Assembly (NCBI RefSeq): GCF_030463565.1
Contig: NC_134643.1
Coordinates: 76,877,721 to 76,941,720 of the forward strand
Direction of reading: 5' to 3'
Length of the DNA stretch: 64,000 nt
Source of the DNA: Pelecanus crispus
Taxonomy: Eukaryota > Chordata > Aves > Pelecaniformes > Pelecanidae
The notes under the pieces are model-generated. The model had not been told where the DNA came from and did no database searches. It saw only the letters and a program-made list of their open reading frames with translations. Position 1 is the first letter of the stretch; the number at the start of each line of letters is the position of its first letter. Positions 1-15,699 of this stretch are shown piece by piece. The translations under genes and the position numbers were made by a program.

Positions 1-586
1 CAAAAACTCTTAAGCCTGAGTAAACAGTTACTCTTACTCACAGCAATGATAGAAACAACTACAAAAGATGCATATATTTTCTAATTTTATAAAACCAGCT
101 TTACATCTACTTTGAATGCAGTCCTGAATTAATGATGGGGTTTTTTTCTTGCTCTAGGGACCAGTTTACAAACAATTACTATCAAAACAGGAAGTCTAAC
201 ATGCTCCTGCGCTTAAGAGATTCAGTTTTGTAAATAGTTGTGAACAACTAATGAACATATGTGTACAACAGGCTTCAATTTAAAATCCAAACAAACAGTC
301 CAGACTATATATATTGGGGTTCTCTGTTTCAACACTGGACTACCAGAAAGTCTTCAGTTTAGCTTCTGGGAAACACAAAGATATGTTCACAAAAACAGTG
401 TGAAATTTTATCTTTAAAATTTCTTTTTCTTTCTTTCTTTTTTCTTTTTCTCCAAATCCACAACAAAGCATAATAGTTTTCACTTGACATCTTCAGAACA
501 GCTCTAGTGTTATGGGACTTTCTGTCTGCGTGTTTCTTTTCCTTTTTTTCTCTCAAGGTGAAAACATTCAAAGCATATTGCCCTGA

Positions 587-5463
<4,877 letters not shown>

Positions 5464-5705
5464 ATTAATTGCTCTCACCCTGGCAGGGTCTCTCCATCCA
5501 TTCAACAGTTTCTCCTGTAGGCTTGGCAAGCTTTGTGTTAAGAACAGTGTGATATAATTAGGGGAATCTTAAATGTTACTTGAGCTACACTGTTGGAAAG
5601 CCTAATATTATTTCACCTTGAAAGTAGTTTAAATGACAGTTCTTCTGTGCCCCTTTGAGGTATAAGAGATTTCTCAAGCTTAATAAACCTAGAGAATGTG
5701 ACAGT
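5464..5705 (+). other. GYS2: GYS2 3' UTR with candidate poly(A) signal
   Basis: Non-coding sequence directly after the GYS2 stop. AATAAA at 5682-5687 is the first canonical poly(A) hexamer, so a cleavage site near 5700-5710 is likely. No transcript data are available, so the end is inferred. Confidence 0.55.
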
Positions 5706-8700
5706 CCCCTCAGGAGCTTATACAAACTGCAGATCATACCTTTGTCTATATAATCATCTATATTAATCATAGTCTATGCTGATAGCTCCATTATGGGTGT
5801 CCCAAATGTATTTGTGCTTCATTTATGTTCCCCCTTTTCCCCTCCTAAACTAACACGAACTTTAAGACAGAGCTCAAAAAATTTAGAGAAAAAAGTGTTA
5901 CACTGGGGAAACCTTGGCAGGGTTAACAAAGATCCACTGAAAAGAAAATGGTCGTTCTTTATCCTTATGCTGTTTATTGTAAGCTTACATCATTTAAAAC
6001 ATTTTTTACAGCACACAGAAGTGTCTTGATCCAGTGGTAAAACATACTTCCAGTGGAACAATATAGTCTTATGCAGTGGGCATTTGAATTTGAGAGACAG
6101 ATGAAGTCATCTTTCTGAAGTCATTTAGACCCACAATAAACAGCAGACTGTTTATTTTCTGATTCCTCTGGTATGTCTCTTTTATTGTTTTTATTGTCTT
6201 AGATTCTAAGTTTGTTAACAAACTAATTTGGGAGGAAATTAATGCGGCTTGGCTACAGAGAATGACAAAATTTCCTAAAGTAACACCTTCCCCTGCAGAC
6301 AAATGTACATGCCATAGAGCAATGTGACAACATTCCAAGATGGGTAACTCTAGTTCTTCCAATTGCCCTGTTAGTCCATGCTCTATTTTATTTCTTCTAG
6401 AGGAAACCTGATCATAACAAATAATGCTAAAATAATTCCAAGAACACATCTGCTCCACAGACATAATTTCAAAAAACACCTGAAACTTGAAGGTGCTTGG
6501 GGAATAATTGAACCTCACAATGAGAACTAGACATTTCATTTGACTTACAGAAAGCTTTCAAAAGTATTTCAATTCCTAGAGATGCAGAGAGGGCCTGAAC
6601 ATGCTCTTCAGAAGTAGACCTTGACATGAAGACATTAGGAAGGAGATTTATCTTTTATGTTAGAAGTTTGTGCATCAAGAATTTCTCATGCTGTTCAAGA
6701 AAAGACATTTCCAGGATTTGATTCAGCCTGTTCTTCAGCAGGTAGGATGATGGAACCTTTAGAGGTATTTACCTTCACTGTCAATCCCAGGGGGAGCCTA
6801 GATGTCCAACTTTGATTAGACACCTACCTTTCAAACACTTAGCAAATATTTGATGACATGGTTCTTACTATAGGCCGTACAGAATAAAAGTGGTTAGGTG
6901 CATATTTGTATTTTTGGCCACCTAAAATCAATTTTAAAATTGGACTTTCATTCTTAAGCTGATTTGGATACCTGAAAGAATAACTATTCTCAGAAGACAG
7001 GTTCAGGCTTTTACAGCAAAAACTTAATTGGATTTAAAAGGAGTCAGTATTTTTTTAGTGTTTTAAAGTAATTAAAACAATGAGTAGTTATTTTTCATAT
7101 GAAAGTGGTGAAAACAAAGATACTGCAAATATTTTCCTTCACAGAGTTTAGTAAGTGGATAAAAACTGCATTTTGTGAGTTCAGAAATGTATATTCTTCC
7201 CCAAAGTGCTTTTAATCAAAGTTCTGTTGCAGAGTTGAAGAATGCAATGGCTGAGAGCCCCAGCAAAAGAACATTTAAAAGGCATATTGATTGAAAGTTA
7301 ATGTTCTCTTAAAAAAAAAAAAATCAAGAAATCTGACATTATCACTTGTATTTCAATGCACTGTTGTACTGAAGAAAAGCATTTCACCCCAAATTCCCTG
7401 TCATTGCAATGCAGTGCTAATTGCATTAGCATTATCTGAGAGTGATCCAGCACTTCCTTGGTTGCCTAAAAGTGTTCTAGTAGCCACAGGCTGGTGAACA
7501 TCTGTTTATCATCATTCCAGACCCAGCTTCACTGCAGTGCTGAAAGATGTGATCACTACACACATATTGTAAATATTGCTAAATGATGGAGGCACAGCAC
7601 AGACAATATCAAAAGTGGAAAGGTTGTGTTAGGGTTGCATTAAGACAGCTACACTTGTTCTTCCTGGACAAGTCCCAGAGGAGAAAAATAAGCAACACCT
7701 ATGATCCAGATTGCAGGTTCTCTTAGATGTGCTTATGGTGTTTGAGTTCCCTGGGAAGAGCAGAGAGTTGGCATGACATCTCGTACAAATCCAGCTGTGT
7801 TTGTTTCAGCACGCTCACATGCTTTGAGCACCTACCTGGTGACAGAAAGTGTGCAACTTTTGAGATACGACTAATGAGAATACTATGTCCATTCTTCTCA
7901 GAAATGGTCCCACAGTGGCCCAAGTGACCTCTGCCTCATGCCCCTAGGCTTATTTTAGTTCTGCCTTGAATGCTAGGACTAGCTGTCAGAGGCAAGGCAA
8001 TTTAACTACAGCAAAACATCTCTGCCTTTTGAATTTGCAGTGTTAGAGGGAACGGCTTTTCATTCAGTCAAGGCGACAGATTGCCTAACTTAAATGCCAC
8101 ACATTTCTAACAGTTACTGACATCTGACAAGCTTCGTAGCAGCTCTCTGTTTCATAAGTGATTATCTGCCAGTTTGAAAATATTAGGGTTTCACAAACAG
8201 CTCACCAACAAGGCAGAACATTTATTCTATTTCATTATATTTGTAAAGAATTGTTTAAGCTAGTAAGCTTAGATCAGGAATACATACAAAAATCAGTCCA
8301 CTGGGAATGTGATTAGTACAGCTTTTGTACCTCTGGGACATTTAGAGGCATATGAATTTCATGATACTAATAAGCCAAAGGTTGTATAAGCCTTCTACTT
8401 TTTGTCTGAGCACTGATTGATCATACTGTAAAATATGCTGAAAAATAACTTACATACACCTGAGATATGCCAAGTATGCCTGAAACAAAGAACAATTAAA
8501 TTAATGAAAAGATTCTGGTGGATACTGTTGGCCTTTAGGTGAAAGTTCATCATGAATATCTTCTGCCATACAACATATACTGCTATTGAAAGATGTATTA
8601 GTGCTTAAAAATGAACAAGGACATTTTGATTTCTCCAGGTATGTTCCTCCATGAAATTATACAGATTATAAACAATTACTGAAAGTGCCTATAGTCCCAT

Positions 8701-9400
8701 GATAAAAATTAATTCCTCTGTTCCTTCAGCTGCGTTTCTTTGTGTTGAGGAAAAGCAACACTATAGTTAGTGTGAGTTAACTAAATTAATTAGCAGTGTC
8801 ATGAGAAAGATCAGAGGAAAGTAGCATTAAAAGATGAAGAGCACGACTAGGGTTAAAGGTTAAAAAAATAAAACATAGTTGCTTGGACACAAGAATCATG
8901 TGGCTACTTTTTAATTACATGAGAACTACAGAGGGCTTTCCAATAAGATCACAGACTACATAAATAATGTTAAATACATCCTTATCAGCATGGAATGATA
9001 ATTAACTGATTTATGTATAATTCCAGTTTTGCAACTCAAAAACCAGACCAACAAAAAAGTACAATAACAATGCAATTAATATTCTGTATGGCTGTTGTCA
9101 TGTGTGACACTAGATTTGTACCTAGTACACCACCACTAGCTCCAGCAATACTGCACCTCCTGACAACAGTCGTGACTGTATGCCGTAGTCATTAATGAGG
9201 CCCTGATCCTGTAAGACCTATCCCTGTACTATCTTTATGTAGTGGGACTTGCTCAGTAGGATTGTTCAGAATACGCATTTCTGCATGCATGTAACCAGGG
9301 AAGCGCTGAAGTCTAAGTAAGTGCTGTTGCCTATTCTCTGTGGTGACAGATATCTGCAAAAAAAAACAAACCATCACCAGCTTTGCAGTCAAAGATAGCT
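5706..9400. other. Intergenic space between GYS2 and SPX
   Basis: AT-rich single-copy-looking sequence between two converging genes. I see no exon with recognisable protein similarity, no RNA gene and no clear repeat, only short A or T runs (for example 7311-7323). The longest open frames (such as 6539-6069 on the minus strand) show no family motif and no splice context. Confidence 0.6.
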
Positions 9401-9407
9401 GGATTGT

Positions 9408-9837
9408 TTTATTGACCATCAACAACTTACAGGGCCAGCGGTGAAGTAATGAAGGAATCTACTTTTGCCGGAAATGAAAAGGCTTCAATATACAGCTGGG
9501 TGGAAGGTGGTAGAAGGTTTCCCAAAGACTATTGAAAAATTGATTTTAATGAAGTAGTTGTCTAAAAAGACAGTTTCAATCATCTTTTCAGGTAAGATGG
9601 TACACTATATTTTAAATTTTGGGTGGGACATACAAAATGGTCTAAACAAAGCAGGAACTTTACAAATAATTTCCTTATCTGAATGAGTAACTTTTAGTCA
9701 GTTTGCATTCAAAATGTTGCAATGAGTATATACGTCACCCTTTGGGAACTTAAGTGAGGATGGATGAAATACTCTGTTTACACAAATTATTATTTCAGGG
9801 TGTATGCAATACAAATGTTCAAGAAATTTGAAATAAT
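9408..9837 (-). other. SPX: SPX 3' UTR with candidate poly(A) signal
   Basis: Minus-strand sequence after the SPX stop. The first canonical hexamer (AATAAA on the minus strand) is at 9413-9408, implying a 3' UTR of about 430-450 nt. Confidence 0.45.
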
Positions 9838-9896
9838 TCACCAATTTGATAAATTATCTCTCAAGTAGCCAGGGTGATCACTGTTTTCTTCTTCAA
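9838..9896 (-). CDS. SPX: SPX terminal coding exon and stop
   Basis: Minus-strand acceptor gtcttgttttacag; phase 1 start (G|TT gives Val) reading EEENSDHPGYLRDNLSNW then TGA. The ending L-x-NW with an acidic stretch before it is the spexin C-terminus (human EDSLLNW). Confidence 0.92.
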
Positions 9897-12800
9897 CTGT
9901 AAAACAAGACACAAAGGGGAAAAATAAGCTGTAGATAAAGGAAAGTTCAGTCAGCCAAAGTTTTCATGAGATAGATGCGCCTCAGGCACAGGCCTAGTGT
10001 AATGTGACTGCTTAGCTAAGAGATGCAGGCATCTGTAGAAATAATCATACCTTCTCTCATTTTAAATGTAGGAATTTTTCTGTTTGCTGAAGAGCTAAGA
10101 TACAAACCATGTCCAGAGGGATATCTTAGTACAAGGCACAAATCCTTCATGCAGAGGTAAATAATGCATTTGTTCTTTATTTGCACATTTCTCTCAGTCA
10201 AGAGGATTCCAAAATTACCTGAAAGTGATCTTCTGAAAGTGCAGGGCTTACCCAGGTTTGACTGTGTTGTTATTCCCTACTACAATGATGGCAATGTTAT
10301 TCCACACAGTATTTTTCAAACAAGCTGCTGGTTCTACTTAGCTCTCTCAGATATGTCACCTTTTTTCTTAGGGGCTCTCGCTGTCCACTGTCTCCTCTGG
10401 AATAGCAACAGCAGGCAGGAAAATACCACTAAAATTTATGAATCATGAACTTCACAGGATTTTCTCTTTTTGTTAGCACACAAATGACACTTTCACTGAT
10501 TTATCTTTAGAACTTCTCATTTATTTTGTCCAAAGCACTATGCTCCTTTCTAATTCTGCCATTCTCTCTCAGTCAAAATGCCACTGAATTTTTTTGGTTA
10601 GCAGAGTTCCACCAGGGCAGGGAAGAGAGAGCTGAGCACAGAGCCCCAGCATTACATGACGTACAGTGGGAGACTTTAGGAAGTGGAGAAGACAGGAGTG
10701 ATTCCAGGATATCTACACATACACCAGGTAAATTCTGTCGGGTGTTTCTCACACCCTCCTTTCATTTCAGGAAAGCTGCATACTTTAAATAACTAAGAAG
10801 AGGTGATACTGCAGCAATGGCAAGGCAGTTATTTATTACACACTGTTGATTATGTCAAAGGCGATTAGGCAGTAACAGGCCTGTCTTACCACTCATCCAT
10901 GTGAAAGGTACAAAACTATCTCATATTTTACTAGGGTTTTACTTCACACCTCCTAATTCAAGTAAAGCACTTTTTCTTCCTGTCATGATGACAGAAATTA
11001 AGAGGCTGAATAAGGAACTCACAACCTGGACAATAAGAAAAAAAGGTAGCTTCTAGCCACCTTCTGTTCCTCCATGTCCTGAACCAAAGAGGGGAAGAGC
11101 GTAACTTAGACAAACTCCTGGGCTTCTACATGCTACAACAGCCTCCCTAGCACCCAAGGGCCAGAGCCCAGCACCCCAGCACAGACTCTCCACAGCACTG
11201 TAGGGTGTATCCTCCTTTTACAAACTCCCTGTCCCCAGCTCCATTTCTGAAAAATTGTCTGTGTACCTGAAGAGGTGAAAGGTAGAAAGACAGAGGACAT
11301 GGATAGAATAGATTTAGGGTCTCAGCCTGCTGAGCTGTATGTATGCATCAGACGAGGAGGGGTTCAGGATAATGCTTTGCAGGAAAGCTGGTCTAGGGAC
11401 AAAAGGTGAACTATAGCAGGGTGAGGGAGCTGGGGAACAGAGGATAGGGGTCCTCATCTAAGGGGGTGCAATATGCGTGAAGGAGATGAGGAACACCAAG
11501 TTATTTAAGTGTGACTCAATAACTGGGTTTTGCTGGGGGTGTTGTGGAGGGGAGAGGTGGGTTATGAGGTTCTGAAGTGAGAAGTAGAAGCACGCAGCAG
11601 GTGGTGAGGAAGCAAGCGGTGAGGAGACAGAGATGGGAGGGTTAGACAATATCTCTGGGAGGCTGGGAACACATGAATGAATTACGGGATTTTTCAAGGT
11701 ATTTCAGGGATCTGCCTTTAAATGTCATTGGGACCCCTTGTCAGCTGTGCCATCGAGAGAGCTCTCAGGAGCCAAATGTGAATCCCAAAGCTCCTCTGCT
11801 GGAGCTTTTTAGGATTCTTTTAAGCCTTTCCACCAGGACATAAGAGCCAATGGAGGAAGGAAAATTTCACAAGCAAACACTATTCTGCAAAAAAAGGAGC
11901 CCCAGTAGAGTTTTGTTCTGGAAAATTCAATTCAAAACAGCCATTCCCTTGAATTTAAACCAATAAAAATCTGAAAAGCAAATTAAAAGCAGAATATACA
12001 AAAGTTTACCTACTATCATTTATCTGATTCATGTTCTAATCTGTGTAAACGTACACCCTAATACAATACACTCTGTGGAATAATATCTCATTTCAAACCA
12101 GGTCTTTTAGATCAATTTACTAAACTGTCAGTAAATGAAATACTGATAAACCCCTTTTAAAAAAGCCAGAGTAAGACAAAACGTGCATTTACCTTCTTCT
12201 TGTGCTTTCCGTAAGGAACTAAGGAAGAGTGCTGCAGCTTCAGAAAGAGATAAAGGATTTGTGTTTTGGCTGCGTGTTTCTAGAATTATAAAATCAGAGA
12301 TGCATGGTTTGTTAGCGTTTACTGGCATTTATTTATTTTGTTCTTTGCTTTTCTATCTCTATAACTAGAGACTGAAAGAGAAAAAAATACTGTTGTCTCC
12401 TTTGCTCTGTAACATTTTCTGCTCAAAACCAGCCTGATAGATATTTAACACAGAAGAGAATAGCCATCTTATTAAAAAAGGAGGCTGTTTTAAAGTCCCT
12501 TAGAAGGTAAAAAGAACATATTCTTTTTTCATATGTTCCTTACTTTGCTACACCACTTTGTTTCCTCCAGAAACATTGTCTAGCATGGATTAATGTTGCC
12601 TACTTTCGTCATTTGTCAGTTCAGCACAATTAATAACTTGATTTGATTTTTTCCAGTGGAAAAAGAAAGTCAAAGGTACTGATGATAATCCCACTTAATA
12701 GCCAGGTCAGTCTGAAACATCACTTATGCAAATGAAGCCACACAGGTACACAAGAGAGGAAAGTCAGACAGTCTTTATCATCTGCTTTTTGGAATGAAGG

Positions 12801-15605
12801 AACTAACAAAAGGGAGCTTAATTGCTTCCTTGAATATAATTCCAGGAAAACAAATCCCCTCCAGTTTCCACAGATTGCTCCCATAATCTGAGGAAAGACT
12901 GACTTGTTACATACACCTGTGCACATGTACTTACCCAGCTGCATTCTGTCATACAGATCCTTTTGCTGGCTCTCATCTGAGATGAATCGACGTCCCTCTA
13001 CAAAAGCAGTGGGAAAATGGTGAAAACAACCTCCCAAATCTGTTGTAATTTGTACTTTACAATACCTGAAGTAGACTTTTCAAAATACAAAATTACAGCA
13101 ATACTTCTACAAACATAAAATGAGAGGTATAAATGCATCCCAGAGACTTTCCAAATCAGCTATTGCCCATCCTAAACCTGAACACTCAAGACATACTTTA
13201 TTCCACAGAACTGGTGTTTCAGCACTTTTCATTCTTGTATTAACTTGCTGTAGGAACTGTGTGTAGGGAGGAATTTACTGTCTTTTTCTCACTCTTTCCT
13301 CAACTGCTGTACGGTCAAGAGCCTTCGATCTCCTTGCTGGACTATGAAGTATTGCCTTTTAAAGGGATATTTCTATTTGAAAAATGAAAAAAACACTGAA
13401 AAAATAAAATCACATTACTTCCTATGCATCAATAAGAATGATACATAGGTCAGTATAGAAGTAACACAGTGCATTATTCAATTGGAAGACTTAAACAAAA
13501 CAAAAAAGGGCCAAATTCTTTTCTTTTATGGATAGAAATAATTTTATTAATGTCACTAGAACTTCTTTCAGTTACACTTACAGTTGTTTAGAGCCTTTAC
13601 TTATTTTGCATTGTTATTACTTGTCTCCCTTTTGCATTTCTCTCAGGATTGTAAGCTTCAAATTTTTTTTTAATTTCAAGGAAGCTATTTTTCTTGACCT
13701 CTTAATACCTACCCTACCTGATAGCTTTTAATTTTGAAACAACAATTCAGAATAAGATTTTTAAAAATTTGAATATTTCTGTTAAATTTTGTGGGTTTGT
13801 ATCAAAGGACAAAACCTCTCTTTGACTGTAAATTTTATCTTTGTATTTAAGGCTTCTTTAACTCTGGAGTAACACTAGAAACTCAAAATGTCACTTCAAC
13901 AACCTTAACACTGCAATATTGATAACCCTGACATCCACGTTCTCCTCAGAAGAGGTTGCCTGTGGTCTTAATACCAACTCTAATGCAAGATTCTTGTAGT
14001 AGGAATGTGTGTTCTCCTATTGCTTGAGAAGATGTTTTAATAAAGCCTGAGTGAGAATAAGGAATGATAGCTATATCCAGTGTGTCTTAAACCCTCTTTA
14101 AGATTATTTCAGATAAGGAAACCGCTTTTCCAATAGGTTTTACAATCAAGCTGCAAACTCTATACATTTTTAGTACTTTGTTTTGCTTTTCTTCTTCCAA
14201 CACTTGCTTTCTTCAATTTGATTTTTAATAACCACAATAATAATAATGGCAATGCCACTGTTTCTGAGACAAGAAGAAATAACAATTAACACCTCCCTTC
14301 AGGCCTCAGAACTTCTACCTCCACAGCATCCTCACGGATTTACTGCTTGTGTGGAGCCAAGCAGATCAGAAATAATCCAGTGATAGAGAAAGTTATCTCC
14401 TCAAAATGGAAAGAGCTTGGGACTTACGTGCACCCTTCAAATAGAGCATAGCCTGAGGAGTCCAGTTTCTCCTTTGGAAATGATACTTTATGCCAAAAAA
14501 GAGAATAAAGATATGTCAACGTTGCATACCATTACTAACGAGTACAAATACTTAAACGGCATCAGCCTGTGAGATGCTTGAGAAAGCTGTTTACCTGAGG
14601 TGCACTGCAGGAGAAAGATATGAAGGACGCTGCCAGGAACAGTGCCATTGCAGATGCTGTCATTTTACGCAGTCCCTGTGCACAAGAAAGAACCACAAGG
14701 TACAGGAAAAGCCTTTCAGATCTGTAGATCCTCTCAACTTTAAATTTAAATGTGAGGGTATTTCCAGTTGCTCCTTTCTCCTTGTCTTGCTGCCAAACCT
14801 CCTCTTGCTCAGTGGCTATTTCGCTTCAATACACAGTGATCTGATGGGAACATGAATGTTGAATCAAACATTCTCAACAAGTTCTCTTTACTCATATTCA
14901 TTGTAAAGGTTCCATACCGGTGAGAACTGCCACTGAGGCAAGCACCTTTTGTGCTCCTATTTACAAGGATCCTCCAGAAATGAGAATAATGTACCAACTA
15001 AGGGTGAAAGATTACATAAAGTATACCTTGATTTTACCAAACCTTGAATCATAGAGTTTAGACAACAAGGAACTGTAGGGGACTTGCCATTCCAAACAAA
15101 CCAACCAACGAACCAGGACAGCAGATCACTACTTCCTCAGGAAAAGAAAGTTTTTAAACTTAGCATCCTATTTGCATCAACCATGATTACACACATGTCA
15201 CGAGAGAGGCTTTTTTGATTCTTGGAGTTTGTTCGCTGATGCAGCACATGCAAATGAAAGCATTGAGCATGAATCCTGCGAACAAGTTGCATCTCTGCTT
15301 GTTCACACAGACCATGTTGTTATTCATGCATCGATGAAAGTGATGGGCAACAGAGAGCATCTAACATTATGATCCACAGTGGTTTATTTCATCCTGTTTT
15401 TGAGAGCACATTGTGCTATTAATGTTTTTCTAATGCAGTTGTTTCAAGCACGCTGAATATATCTATGTATATATTCCTCTTAGGTTATTTTTAAGCTAAA
15501 ACTATTAAGCCCCCCTGCAGTTCCTAAATATTATACTCATATGAAAAAGCATAAATTGCAAACTAAATGTTTCCCACACCCCAAAAGAGTCTCACTCACC
15601 TTCAT
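9838..15605 (-). CDS. SPX: SPX (spexin, neuropeptide Q) prohormone, complete, six coding exons
   Basis: Spexin is a secreted peptide hormone acting on galanin receptors 2 and 3, with reported effects on feeding, metabolism and gut motility. On the minus strand the coding exons are 15605-15600, 14675-14595, 14485-14428, 12997-12935, 12279-12193 and 9896-9838. All have GT-AG ends and phases that fit. They give 117 residues, against 116 in human. Order: signal peptide from MKGLRKMTASAMALFLAA to SCS-APQ; QRR dibasic site; NWTPQAMLYLKGAQ, identical to the known mature peptide; GRR amidation and cleavage signal; FISDESQQKDL; then a C-terminal propeptide ending NLSNW (human SLLNW). The gene converges on GYS2 as in human. 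It appears intact. Confidence 0.96.
12193..12279 (-). CDS. SPX: SPX coding exon 5 (propeptide)
   Basis: Minus-strand acceptor ataattctag, donor gtaaatgc; starts in phase 1 (G|AA gives Glu) and reads TRSQNTNPLSLSEAAALFLS to KAQEE. Human has SPNPQLLTIPEAATILLASL here, the same pattern of Asn-Pro, Glu-Ala-Ala and a leucine-rich helix. Confidence 0.93.
12935..12997 (-). CDS. SPX: SPX coding exon 4 (amidation signal and second peptide)
   Basis: Minus-strand acceptor tgcttttgtag, donor gtaagtac. It begins AG, completing Gln of GAQ, then GRRFISDESQQKDLYDRMQL. Gly-Arg-Arg directly after the peptide is the amidation plus dibasic cleavage signal. The following stretch corresponds to the human spexin(53-70) peptide. 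Confidence 0.95.
14428..14485 (-). CDS. SPX: SPX coding exon 3 (mature spexin peptide)
   Basis: Minus-strand reading YHFQRRNWTPQAMLYLKGA plus C, then donor gtaagtcc. The phase-0 start selects the acceptor tttggcataaag over a second AG 14 nt further on. RR before Asn is the prohormone-convertase site. The peptide is unchanged from the mammalian hormone. Confidence 0.96.
14595..14675 (-). CDS. SPX: SPX coding exon 2 (signal peptide)
   Basis: Minus-strand acceptor ttcttgtgcacag, donor gtaaacag; 27 codons reading GLRKMTASAMALFLAASFIS to SCSAPQ. A hydrophobic core with small residues before the likely cut (SCS/APQ) makes this the signal peptide. Human has GLRSLAATTLALFL...SSCAPQ at the same place. 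Confidence 0.93.
15600..15605 (-). CDS. SPX: SPX coding exon 1 (start codon, 6 nt coding)
   Basis: On the minus strand ATGAAG is followed directly by the strong donor gtgagtga. It supplies Met-Lys, which joins in phase 0 to GLR of the next exon and matches human MKGLR. Only two codons lie on this exon; the rest of it is 5' UTR. Confidence 0.9.
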
Positions 15606-15692
15606 ACTTAGTTCAGCGCCAAATCTTCAGTCTTCTTTTCTTGGGATAATGTGTCACAAGATCTCCTACAGTTTTGAGGGTCCCTTTTTAAA
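15606..15692 (-). promoter_or_regulatory. SPX: SPX core promoter and 5' UTR candidate (TATA-like box)
   Basis: Reading the minus strand, TTTAAAAA (15692-15685) lies about 80 nt upstream of the SPX start codon. With the usual 25-30 nt spacing this puts a start site near 15655 and a 5' UTR of about 50 nt. No CpG island is visible. The assignment rests on position and on a TATA-like word only. Confidence 0.35.
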
Positions 15693-15699
15693 TCTTTGG

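Noticed and set aside
5585-5770. Minus-strand frame containing RNLLYLKGAQKN, which resembles spexin (MLYLKGAQ)
   Set aside because: It lacks the NWTPQ half, has no GRR signal or splice context, and the true spexin exon is at 14428-14485. The match is a chance one in the GYS2 3' UTR region.
6069-6539. 156-codon minus-strand open frame between GYS2 and SPX
   Set aside because: No recognisable domain, no splice sites or poly(A) signal suited to a gene, AT-rich composition like the flanks. Treated as a chance frame.
15046-15115. GAATCATAGAGTTT, reminiscent of the reversed CR1 tail
   Set aside because: The following sequence does not continue as a CR1 3' UTR, so one short word is not enough.
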